DNA of 64,000 bases, taken from assembly GCF_005239225.2 (NCBI RefSeq), contig NC_133294.1, forward strand, positions 22,994,527 through 23,058,526. The letters run 5' to 3'. The notes below the pieces were generated by a model. The model did no database searches and had not been told where the DNA came from. It saw only the letters and a program-made list of their open reading frames with translations. The translations under genes and the position numbers were made by a program. Source of the DNA: Populus alba (lineage: Eukaryota; Streptophyta; Magnoliopsida; Malpighiales; Salicaceae). Shown piece after piece: positions 53,883 through 63,601 of the stretch (the first letter of the stretch is position 1; each line of letters begins with the position of its first letter).

Positions 53883-54079
53883 GCTCTGATACCAATGGTG
53901 AAAGACACTACACCCACCAAGTATTTCAACCTCTCAAGCTTTCTTAATTGATATTCAATACAAGAGACCTTTTTATTTATAGGAAAATTATAGAAACTCT
54001 CCTAATCCAACAAGGATTCTAAGTGCTACTTTACTAAGGATTCTAAATCATTTTCTATCGAGGACACTAATTCCTAACT
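53883..54079 (-). mobile_element. Copia-like LTR fossil, second copy
   Basis: Same structure as 37,467-37,667: primer-binding-site complement GCTCTGATACCA at 53,883-53,894 and LTR body from 53,899. The outer end reads CCTAACTT here rather than CCTAACATA, so the terminal CA is mutated. It was carried by the receptor-kinase block duplication. Confidence 0.72.
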
Positions 54080-54118
54080 TACATGGTTTAAATGGAGTTG
54101 GGAATGGACATGAAAATG

Positions 54119-55785
54119 TCAACGTCCAGTCGGAGCCATAATCTCAGAAAACTCCACCCCTAGGGTTGGATCTGAAATATCAAAGCCAATGCAGCGTTGA
54201 CCGTCAATCATTATGGACAAATCATCATTCTTCCTCCGATTGACCTCTTTTTGAACACTGCCGGCCTCTTGCTGGGCGGCACCTTCCTGCTGCTTCATTG
54301 CAAGCTCCAAATTCCACAATACATCACCCATTGAAGGCCTTTCACTTCCCCTATCCGCCAAACATTTCCTTGCTATATCTGTGAAGGTCTTGAAACAGTC
54401 AGGAACTATCTTACCTCTTAGAGATGGATCGATTATCTGATCAAGGGTCCCCATTTGACAGCAATGCAATGCCCAATCAGCTAAACTCACTTTTTCATGC
54501 TCTTCCTCTTCAATTTCTCCCATAGGGATCACAGCAGGCCTGGCGCATAGAACCTCAAACAACACCACCCCGAATGAGTACACATCAGATTTTTCAGTTA
54601 GTTTTTGACGTCGATAATACTCTGGATCCAGATAGCCGAAACTACCTTTAACAATTGTTGAAACATGCGTCTTAGACTCTGTCATGTTGTTTGGAACAAG
54701 TTTTGATAACCCAAAATCTGAAACCTTTGGCACCCATTTTTCATCCAACAAGATGTTGGTGCTCTTGATGTCACGGTGAATGATAGTATGTTTTACACCC
54801 GTGTGAAGGGAGTGCAGCCCACGTGCGGCACCAATACAAATCCTAAGCCTCTGCTTCCATTGAAGAAGGGGTTTCTTTGTCTTGTAGAGATGATCACGCA
54901 GTGTGCCTTGAGCCATGTACTCATAAACGAGTATCATTTCTTTTTCCTCCATGCAATATCCGACCAAAGATACTAGGTGGTTGTGCCTGAGCCTTGAGAG
55001 CATAGAGATTTCAGTTTGGAACTCTTTCAAACCTTGGTGTGAACTTGGATTGGCACGCTTTATAGCAATGCTTGATATGCCACCATCAATTGATCCCTTG
55101 TAGACTGTCCCAAACCCACCGTTTCTAATGAGTAAGTTATCAGCAAAATTATTGGTTGCTGATTTTGTCTCGGCAATTGCTCCTTTGAAAGAGAGGAACA
55201 AAATAAACAAAAGAAGCCCAGCAATCCTATTGCCGTAAGAGCAACCGAAAGACCAGTCAATACCCGGTAAATAATCACCGCATCATTGTCTACAGAAAAA
55301 TTTGGATGCGGGGTAACTATTAGCCCAAATGGATGAATGTCAGACAACTTGAAAATTTCCAGACCATTCAAAATTGGACCGCCATATTCTGCAGATGATC
55401 CATTATTACTTCCTGTTGCAACAATTAGATACTCTATGCCTTCACCATACCTTGAAAAGTTCACTATGTAGTCTCTATAGATGGGAATTCCAGTCCCATG
55501 GCTCCAATTGAAAACATTTACGTGATCCTCGACAATTTGATTGTTGATATAAATGTTGAAAACTCATTGGCCGTCTTGCTTAATTGTTCTCGAAATCTCA
55601 CAGAAATGGAGCCTAACAAGGTAATAGAAACCATGATCAACTGGGCACAGCCATGCAGCTCGGTATTTGCTTTCAGTTGTGTGTAGAATTATCCTGGCAG
55701 ATGTGTAAACTTGGAGTGGAGCAACATATGATGGCACCAGTAAACTCGAGTTGACTTCAACTTCTGATTCAACAATACTTGTGTT
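54119..55785 (-). pseudogene. CrRLK1L receptor kinase pseudogene, 3' part (kinase and distal ectodomain)
   Basis: Aligns throughout to the intact gene at 37,707. The kinase domain frame is still open ([11 protein letters not shown] is [11 protein letters not shown] here; [11 protein letters not shown] and DFGLSK remain). Lesions: a 52-bp deletion at 55,180 (intact 38,768-38,819) shifts the frame between transmembrane and kinase parts; a 21-bp in-frame deletion near 55,339; an in-frame TGA at 55,564-55,566. At 55,785 the gene is interrupted by a copia element and resumes at 61,203. The first G of the Gly-rich loop is replaced by Arg. Full-length receptor is not encoded. Confidence 0.93.
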
Positions 55786-56155
55786 TGTTAATTATTGGAG
55801 ACAAACCATGTCCCACCATGTGCAAGTGGGAATATCTAATCTCCCACTTTGCACATGGTGGAGGACACAAAGTGGAGGCAACGGTGGGCATAAATCATGA
55901 TGCCCTTCCCTCATCCTTGTATATGTATGTGCTCTATGAAGAGATGTTTGTAGACAGAAGAATTGCAGAGTGAACAAACACGGAGAGAACAGTAGAGAGA
56001 GCTTGAGTGTAGAGTTGAGTTGATAAGAGTTTTCCTCCTCCTCTTTGTTTGTATTGTTTCCTTTGAGTGTTTAATACAAACCAGTAGCTCCATGGAGTAG
56101 GCAAGTTGCCGAACCACGTAAATTGTGTGTGTTTGAGTTCTGGAAATTCCTAACA
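55786..56155 (+). mobile_element. 5' LTR of the copia element (370 bp)
   Basis: TGTTAATTATTGG...CCTAACA. It matches the 3' LTR (60,833-61,202) with the same length and, by my count, 10 mismatches (2.7%). A hairpin is formed by 55,813-55,831 and 55,842-55,861 (CCACCATGTGCAAGTGGGA and its complement with one bulged T). The target duplication GTGTT is at 55,781-55,785. The LTR contains the U3 promoter and polyadenylation region, not individually located. Confidence 0.95.
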
Positions 56156-56377
56156 ACTGGTATCAGAGCTTGTTCTTGACAAAGAGGGTGTTTGATCCAA
56201 ACTCAAAAATCAAAGTTCTCCAAACGTGTTTTTGAACATACCATCGTGTAGAAGACAACCGGACGAATCCACTGTTGAAAACCCGGTGAAGAACCGACGT
56301 CCTGCATGCCCGCACGCGCCCGCACGCGCCACGCTCCTTCTTCTCCCGGCTTCTGCAAAACGGGTCATGTTGACCCG

Positions 56378-56451
56378 CCACGTCATCCGTCCAATCAGCA
56401 GCCCGTACGATCAACAGCCACGTCATCTACCACGTCATCCATTCCACGTCA
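56378..56451 (+). promoter_or_regulatory. Four CCACGTCA motifs in the copia leader
   Basis: CCACGTCA occurs at 56,378, 56,418, 56,430 and 56,444. ACGT-core sites of this type are bound by plant bZIP factors. The cluster lies between the primer-binding site and the G-box tandem repeats; regulatory function is inference. Confidence 0.55.
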
Positions 56452-56496
56452 GCATATCCGTACCCCCATGCAGGCGCTGATCTTTTCACACGTGTC

Positions 56497-56772
56497 TCCA
56501 TCTGTACCATTAAGGAGTTTTGATCCGGTGCGACGCAGGCTCTAATCTGCTGACACGTGGCTTAATCTGCACCGTTATTGAGTTTTTGATCCGGTGCGAC
56601 GCAGACCCTAATCTGCTGACACGTGGCTTCATCAAAACCACTACTGAGTTTTGATTCGGTGTGACGCAGGCCCTAATATGCTGACACGTGGCTTCATCAG
56701 AACCGCTACTGAGTTTTGATCCGGTGCGGCGCAGGCGGTACTCTGGCTGACACGCGGCTGCATCTGCACCGT
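56497..56772 (+). repeat. Tandem ~65-bp repeats with G-box core in the copia leader
   Basis: About four units, recognised by TGATCCGGTGCGACGCAG starting at 56,521, 56,587, 56,652 (variant) and 56,717. Each unit includes a GACACGTGGC-type G-box/ABRE: perfect at 56,553, 56,619 and 56,684, degenerate (ACACGCGG) in the last, with a partial CACACGTGTC before the first. The repeats are GC-rich compared with surrounding DNA. Confidence 0.85.
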
Positions 56773-56918
56773 CCGTTAATCCAAAACTTTGATTGCTAAA
56801 ATCTGAGCCATCCGAAGTCCGATTGGGGTGATCTCAGTGTCATTTCCAAGGTTTTGGGCTGTTCTGGACACATCTGTAAGGTCAGATTTGATAAATTCGA
56901 ATCGGAGAAGTAGTAAAA

Positions 56919-59900
56919 ATGGAAGATGAAATAAAGGCTGCTGGAATTGAAAAATTTGACGGGACAGATTTTGGATATTGGAAAATGCAAATTGAGGATT
57001 ATCTATATGGGAAGAAACTTCATCTTCCCTTGTTGGGGAGCAAACCAGAAGATATACAAGAAGAAGATTGGCTACTTCTTGATAGACAAGTTCTGGGCAT
57101 TGTCCGGCTATCCTTATCAAGAAGAGTTGCTCACAATGTTACGAAAGAAAGATCCACTGCAAGATTGATGGAAGCCTTGTCTGGGATGTATGAGAAGCCA
57201 TCAGCAAATAATAAAGTGCACCTGATGAAAAAGTTGTTCAACTTGAAGATAGTCGAAAACACTTCTGTTACACAACACCTCAACAACTTTAATACCATCA
57301 CAAATCAATTATCATCTGTTGAGATTGAGTTTGATGATGAGATTCTTGCACTCATCTTGTTAGCTTCACTTCCAAGCAGTTGGGAAGGCATGAGGACAGC
57401 CGTGAGCAATTCAGCTGGAAAATCCAAACTGAAGTATGATGACATTCGAGACTTGATTTTGGCTGAAGAAGTGCGAAGGAAAGACTCGGGTGAAAGTTCA
57501 AGCTCAAGATCAGCTCTCAACATCAACACTCGAGGGAGGAGACAAGATAGAGGCTCATCCAGAGGCAGATCAAAATCAAGATATAGAAGTAAAAGCAAGT
57601 TTGGATCCAGAAAGCAGGTTGAATGTTGGAATTGTGGCAAACCTGGTCATTTCATGAGGAATTGCACAAAATCAAAGAAACCTGAAGCTGACTCTGCAAA
57701 CGCTACCACAGATGAGGTACAAGATGCTTTAATTCTTGCTGTACAAAGTCAAATTGATGAGTGGATTCTTGATTCTGGTGCTTCATTCCACTGTACGCTA
57801 CACCATGAAATGCTACAAAATTATGTTGGAGGAGATCACGGTGTAGTCTATCTGGCCGATGGAACACCACTGAATATTGTGGGTATAGGAGATGTGCAAA
57901 TCAAGACAATGAATGGATCTATATGGACCTTGCAGAATGTAAGGCATGTTCCTGAATTAAAGAAGAAGTTGATCTCTGTCGGACAACTTGATGATAGTGG
58001 TCATTCAATCCTTTTTGCTGGAGGAATGTGGAAAGTATCAAAGGGAGCAATGGTTTTAGCTCGTGGAAAGAAAACCGGCACCCTGTATATGACCACAAGA
58101 TTTGCAGACATCATTGCCTCAACTGAAGCAGAAAATCAAGCACAGCTATGGCATTGTAGACTTGGCCATATGAGTCAAAAGGGGATGAAGATACTTCAGT
58201 CGAAGGGAAATCTGCCAGAGTTAAAAAATGTCGATCTAGACATTTGTGAAAGCTGTGTTCTTGGCAGGACCTTACGACCAAGAAAGCTAGAACTGGTACA
58301 CACAGATTTATAGGGACCGTCTCCAGTAGCATCTCTTGGAGGTTCTCGATATTATGTGACTTTTATTGATGATTTCAGCAGGAAGGTATGGGTTTACTTT
58401 CTGAAAAATAAATATGATGTGTTTGAAACATTCAAGAAATGGAAGGTTATGGTTGAGACTGAATCAGGTCTAAAGTTGAAATGCTTGAGATCTAATAATG
58501 AAGGAGAATATATTTATGGAGGTTTCAAGGAGTATTGTGCTATCAATGGTATCAGAATGGAAAAGACTGTTCCAGGCACACCGCAACAGAATGGCGTTGC
58601 TGAACGGATGAACAGGACCATCAATGAATGAGCTAGAAGCATGAGGTTGCATTCTGGGTTACCTCAAACATTCTGGGCTGACGCAGTTCATACTGCAGTT
58701 TACTTGATCAACCGTGGACCATCAGTTCCTTTGGAATTCAGACTGCCCGAGGAAGTATGGAGAGGAAAAGAGGTACAACTCTCTCATTTGAAGGTCTTTG
58801 GGTGTGTTTCCTATGTTCACATAGATTCTGATGCTCGCAACAAGTTAGATGCCAAATCCAAGAAATGTTTCTTCATTGGCTATGGAGATGAAGAATTTGG
58901 ATTTCGGTTCTGGGATGATCAGAATAGAAAGATTATCAGAAGCAGGAACGTGATCTTCAATGAGAAAGTTATGTACAAAGACAGATCAAGTGTACAAACA
59001 GAGATGGTTGATTTAGATACAAGTCCACAAAGATCTGAATTCATAAGATTAGAAGGGCTTCCCGATGTTACTAAGCAGAACAACAATCAAGAGTCTTTAC
59101 AAGAAGATTCAAGCACATCTGTGCCCACTACTATACAAGAAGATGTAGAGCCAATTGAACCAGCTGTTCGCAGGTCTTCGAGGATGATAAAGCCCCCGCA
59201 ACGGTTCACACTTTTACTGAATTATATTTTGCTGACAGATGGTGGTGAACCGCTAACCTATGAAGAATCCTTACAAGATGGAAACTCAAGCAAGTGGGAG
59301 TTAGCCATGAAGGATGAGATGAGTTCGTTGTTGAAGAACAAGACTTGGGAGCTAACAACATTACCTGAAGGAAAGAAGGCCTTGCAAAATAAGTGGGTTT
59401 ACAGAGTGAAGACTGAGCATGACGGAAGCAAACGGTTCAAGGCAAGACTTGTTGTAAAAGGGTTTCAACAAAAGAAAGGGATTGAATACTCTAAGATATT
59501 TTCTCCAGTTGTGAAGCTTACAACAATCAGAGTTGTTCTGGGGATAGTAGCTGTAGAAAATTTACATCTTGAACAGTTAGATGTAAAAACAACATTCCTT
59601 CATGGTGACTTGGAGGAAGATATTTACATGCAACAACCAGAGGGGTTTGCAATGCAAGGAAAGGAGAATCAAGTCTACAAGCTACAGAAAAGCCTATACG
59701 GTTTGAAGCAAGCTCCAAGACAGTGGTACAAGAAGTTTAATAACTTCATGTGCAGTTCCGGGTATACAAGATGTCAAGCTGATCATTGTTGCTATGTCAA
59801 ACATTTTGACAACTCTTACATCATTCTACTATTATATGTAGATGATATGTTGATTGCAGGATCCAGCATTGAGGAGATTGATAAGCTGAAACATCAGTTG

Positions 59901-60797
59901 TCAAAACAGTTTGAAATGAAGGATCTAGGGGCTGCTAAACAAATACTTGGCATGAGAATCATCAGAGATAAAGACAAAGGCATACTAAAGCTTTCACAAA
60001 CAGAGTATGTCAAGAAGGTTCTCAGCAGGTTTAGTATGGATAATACTAAACCAGTAAGTACACCACTTGGGAATCATTTCAAGCTCAGCAAAGATCAGTC
60101 ACCAAAAACTAAGCTAGAATGTGGATACATGGATAAGACTCCATACGCCTCAGCTATCGGCTCTTTGATGTATGCTATGGTATATACCAGACTAGACATT
60201 GCCCATGCAGTGGGAGTTGTAAGTCGATATATGAGCAATCCTGGAAAGCAGCATTGGGAGGCGGTGAAATGGATTATGAGGTACTTAAAAGGTTCATCAA
60301 AAACTTGTCTCAGTTTCACAGCTGGTGGTTTGAAACTTGAAGGTTTTGTAGATGCTGATCTAGCAGGAGATGTTGATAGCAGAAAGAGCACTACAGGATA
60401 TGTTTATACTCTAGGAGGTACTGTTGTTTCTTGGAGTTCTACCTTGCAAAAGATCGTTGCTCTTTCAACAACAGAAGCTGAATATGTTGCAGTCTCAGAA
60501 TCTGCAAAAGAGATAGTATGGTTGCAGAGTTTCCTGAAAGAATTGGGCAAGTTGAATGGAAAAGGTACTTTGTATAGCGACAGTCAGAGTGCAATCTTCC
60601 TTGCCAAGAATCCAGCATTTCACTCCAGGACTAAGCATATTCAGATCAAATATCACTTCATCCGACAACTGCTAGATGACGAGCAACTAATGTTAGAAAA
60701 GGTCTGTGGAAGCAAGAATCTAGCTGACATGTTAACCAAAGGAGTTACACTTGATAAACTGAAGTTGTGTAAAACTTCAGTTGGCCTTCAAGGATAA
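56919..60797 (+). pseudogene. Copia gag-pol polyprotein with two in-frame stops
   Basis: One frame runs through the whole element but is broken by TAG at 58,311-58,313 and TGA at 58,629-58,631. Before the first stop: the gag region, a zinc knuckle (CWNCGKPGHFMRNC, about residue 235), the protease motif DSGASFHC (about residue 285) and the integrase zinc-binding region (WHCRLGHMSQKG ... CESC). Between the stops: the integrase core. At 58,494-58,496 an Asn codon stands where this family carries a catalytic Asp (before EGEY). After the second stop: reverse transcriptase with YVDDML and RNase H (LSTTEAEYVAVSES, SDSQSA). No frameshifts were seen. The family resembles Tnt1-94-like (Tork) elements. 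Confidence 0.93.
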
Positions 60798-60832
60798 AAG
60801 ATAATTTCATTGTTTGTCTTCAAGTGGGAGAT

Positions 60833-61202
60833 TGTTAATTATTGGAGACAAACCATGTCCCACCATGTTCAAGTGGGAATATCTAATCTCCCACTTTGCA
60901 CATGGTGGAGGACATAAATTGGAGGCAACGGTGGGCATAAATCATGATGCCCTTCCCTCATCCTTGTATATGTATGTGCTCTGTGAAGAGATGTTTGTAG
61001 ATAGAAGAATTGCAGAGTGAACAAACACGGAGAGAACAGTAGAGAGAGCTTGAGTGTAGAGTTGAGTTGAGAAGAGTTTTTCTCCTCCTCTTTGTTTGTA
61101 TTGTTTCCTTTGAGTGTTTAATACAAACCAGTAGCTCCGTGGAGTAGGCAAGTTGTCGAACCATGTAAATTGTGTGTGTTTGAGTTCTGGAAATTCCTAA
61201 CA
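60833..61202 (+). mobile_element. 3' LTR of the copia element (370 bp)
   Basis: Directly follows the polypurine tract and ends CCTAACA before the target duplication GTGTT. Partner of 55,786-56,155. Confidence 0.95.
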
Positions 61203-61987
61203 GTGTTTCCATCATTACTCATGAAATAATCATCATCCCTGGTCCAGCGACGAAACATGCAAGTATCTTCTAGATCAGAGATCACATGTCCTCCTATGTT
61301 CATCTTGTACATCATCTCGAGGGCTGTAGAATTCCCCATGAAATAATAAGTAGGGTGTCCTACAAGTGAAAATGAAGCATCTTCTTATATGCAAAGCTTT
61401 GATGGCATTGAGACTATCTCAATCTTGTTGATAAAAGCATAGGCATCGAAAACCTTAGATAAAGGGGTGAAAGTTACATTTAATACCTGGCCATCCATAT
61501 TGACACAGAATTCCCTGATAGCATAATCGCTATTTGGGGAATATTTAGAATAGGATGACTCTGAAGTAGTTATTAGTGTATACGGACCAACGTTGATGGA
61601 GAACAAGGCCTTAGATATGTTTAACCCTGAATATGTGACTAGTTTGAAGTAAAGTCGAATGAACTTGGGGCCATCAGAGACAATAAATGGCCAGGTGACC
61701 TGCTTGCGGAAGATGCAAGCAGAAATTCTCGGTTTTTCGCTGCTACTAGGATCTACGACGTATACTCTTGAAACTGATGAGAAATCAATTTCATATTTTT
61801 GATCATAAGGGAATCCAGCATCATGTGGTGCAACTGATGAAGAACAATCCACTACAAAGGTGTCAGGGGGTATGTAATATGATGGCTTATCAGCAGAGGA
61901 AGGGACTGTGCAGCAAGCAATGAAGAAGAAAGGAAGAAACATGACTGGAGCAAGCAATGAGTTTCCATTTGGGCTTTCGGTCTTCTT
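61203..61987 (-). pseudogene. CrRLK1L receptor kinase pseudogene, 5' part (signal peptide and proximal ectodomain)
   Basis: Continuation of the pseudogene at 54,119-55,785 beyond the copia insertion. The codon matching the start Met of the intact gene is AAG (61,985-61,987). A TAA stands at about 61,385-61,387 where the intact gene has Gln just after the SKLYI segment. The signal peptide hydrophobic stretch and the first malectin-like part are otherwise well conserved. Upstream, 61,988-62,310 matches the leader of the intact gene up to 40,530, where homology ends. Confidence 0.92.
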
Positions 61988-62780
61988 TGACACAATATTG
62001 AACTCTAGACAATGAACAATGGCTACTGGATATTGATAGGGGAGAGAGGGAGAGAGAGGGAGAGACAGAGAGGGAGGGAGAGATTTGTAGTTTGTTCTTG
62101 CGGTATGTATCATTCATCTTAATCTGTAGCCTAGCATGTCTTCTTTGATCAATTTGACATGCCATCCTAAGTTTCCATGTTACATACTTTGGTTACTTTA
62201 ATACAAATTTCCATGTCACTAATATTATTGTGATTTTTAAAAAACATAAATAAGAAAAGATAATAATGTCCTTAGAGGCTTAGAAGTATGTATAAATAAA
62301 TAAGGGATACTAAGATAATTGAATAAAGCCTGATAATTATAAATAGTATAAAAAAAAGGGGGAAATCTAATTTGAGAGAGAGAGAACCAGCATGAGAGAA
62401 TAAGAAGAAGAGAGTTAGAGAAAATAAATTTAAAATATAAGATTTATATTTTAATATGTATAATTGTGTTATAATCTCAATAGAGGAGTGTTAACATTGA
62501 AAAGGAAAATCTAATTTGAGAGAGAGACAGAAAACCAGCGGGAAAAAAGAAAGGGGGAAAGAAGAGGAAGGGAAAAGAATTAGAGGACAAGCTAGAACAT
62601 TTAAGTTGTGCTAGAATAATAGTATGATAATTATCACAAAATTAAATAAAAACATATTTATCACAAGGAATAAGACATGCCTAATGAGAATTTAAAATTT
62701 GAAAAATAACAGACAAAACGATACAAATTCTAATATTCAACTTATTACAAAGTTAATTATATTTCTGTTTCTTTAACCTA
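61988..62780. other. Receptor-kinase leader copy and purine-rich spacer
   Basis: Up to about 62,310 this matches 40,227-40,530. Then two purine-rich units of similar wording (GGGGGAAATCTAATTTGAGAG near 62,358, GGAAAATCTAATTTGAGAG near 62,504) form a diverged direct duplication and loosely resemble the start of the solo LTR (44,580-44,720). No gene is supported. Confidence 0.5.
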
Positions 62781-62867
62781 AAGCTCTGATATCAAGTTTG
62801 TCATGATTCGATTCTTGAATCCATGACCATCACATGAGTAAGATTCCTTTTCAAGTATCAATATATA

Positions 62868-62902
<35 letters not shown>

Positions 62903-63150
62903 CGAACTTAAATTTACATACGCACTTATCATTTAAATAACTCAATCAGAGTTTAACGCAACACTAATAACAAAATTAACTTCATAATATAATTTGATTA
63001 TCTTAATATAAGAGTTAAATACATATTTTTGTAATTATAAAGCACTAATTAGACATAAAAAAAAAATATCAATTACAACAAAAAAAACAAGTTTTAAATT
63101 TCCAACAAAAATGACTTATTAACAAGTTATAAGCCTTTAAAAAATATTTC
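62781..63150 (-). mobile_element. Diverged antisense LTR end with primer-binding site, same family as the solo LTR
   Basis: Read on the minus strand, 63,150-62,798 matches the last ~300 bp of the solo LTR (about 46,310-46,619), including GTTGCGTTAAACTCTGATTG and the terminal ...CATGACA. After a few bases a site close to TGGTATCAGAGC follows (TGATATCAGAGC, about 62,782-62,793). An (AT)n tract (about 62,860-62,902) interrupts it. The internal region beyond 62,780 is non-coding here. Confidence 0.75.
62860..62902. repeat. (AT)n microsatellite
   Basis: AT dinucleotide tract with one interruption (ATATTATAT), inside the antisense LTR remnant. Confidence 0.93.
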
Positions 63151-63160
63151 GAATGGAAGT

Positions 63161-63601
63161 TGTTAACACAGCTTGTTATTTGGTAAATAGAAATCCATCA
63201 GCAACTATCAATTATAAAACTCAAGAAGAGTTATGGTCCAGAGAGTATTTTGTTGTTCTACGCGTGCTCCTATGAATGATGGTAAGTTTAAGCTAGTGGC
63301 AGGGAAGTGCATGTTTCTATGGCTATGGTGCATTGATGAAAAATCACCCAATGTAGAAGAACAAGTCAAAGAGAAAGAGCATGCTGCAACAACCACCAAA
63401 TCTGCAGGAACGTAGCTATCCAATATTCAAAGTTTGAAATTAAAGAAGATTGTATCGCAATTGTATCTGCTGTTTAAAATTCAAACTATCAGATATACAT
63501 GCATATATGTAGGAGATCAGTTAGTATTATCACTTATTTAAACCCTCTCTACATGCAAACAAAGCAAAAAGAAATATACAAGGAAGTCTTGAAGTTCTAT
63601 A
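63161..63601 (+). mobile_element. Candidate 5' LTR of a second copia element
   Basis: Homology to the older antisense LTR stops near 63,150 and a TGTTAACACAGC start follows at 63,161. A TATA-like ATTTAAACC lies near 63,536 and the sequence ends directly at a primer-binding site (63,602). The 3' terminus reads TTCTATA rather than the usual CA, so the boundary is uncertain. The small open frame at 63,233-63,415 has no recognisable relation and is not called. Confidence 0.45.

Larger units (their letters stand above)
55786..61202 (+). mobile_element. Ty1/copia LTR retrotransposon (Tnt1/Tork-like), nearly complete
   Basis: A 5,417-bp element: LTR (370 bp), primer-binding site TGGTATCAGAGC at 56,158-56,169 (initiator Met tRNA), a 750-bp leader with tandem repeats, one gag-pol frame (56,919-60,797), polypurine tract AAGTGGGAGA ending at 60,832, and LTR. 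It is flanked by GTGTT at 55,781-55,785 and 61,203-61,207. The intact kinase gene has a single GTGTTTCC at this place, so the insertion site is exact. Domain order (protease-integrase-reverse transcriptase-RNase H) is copia. Two internal stops and a changed integrase residue make it non-autonomous now. Confidence 0.96.

Noticed and set aside
54119..55210. Stand-alone cytoplasmic kinase gene
   Set aside because: The 363-codon frame opens by chance upstream of the kinase because of the 52-bp deletion. DNA alignment to the intact receptor shows it is part of a pseudogene.
56226..56545. Overlapping Arg/Pro/His-rich frames in the copia leader
   Set aside because: GC-rich repeat leader of the retrotransposon. 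Frames are different readings of the same motif-rich DNA, ahead of the true gag start.
56497..56772. CRISPR-like array
   Set aside because: The repeats are contiguous ~65-bp tandem units without unique spacers, within a plant retrotransposon.
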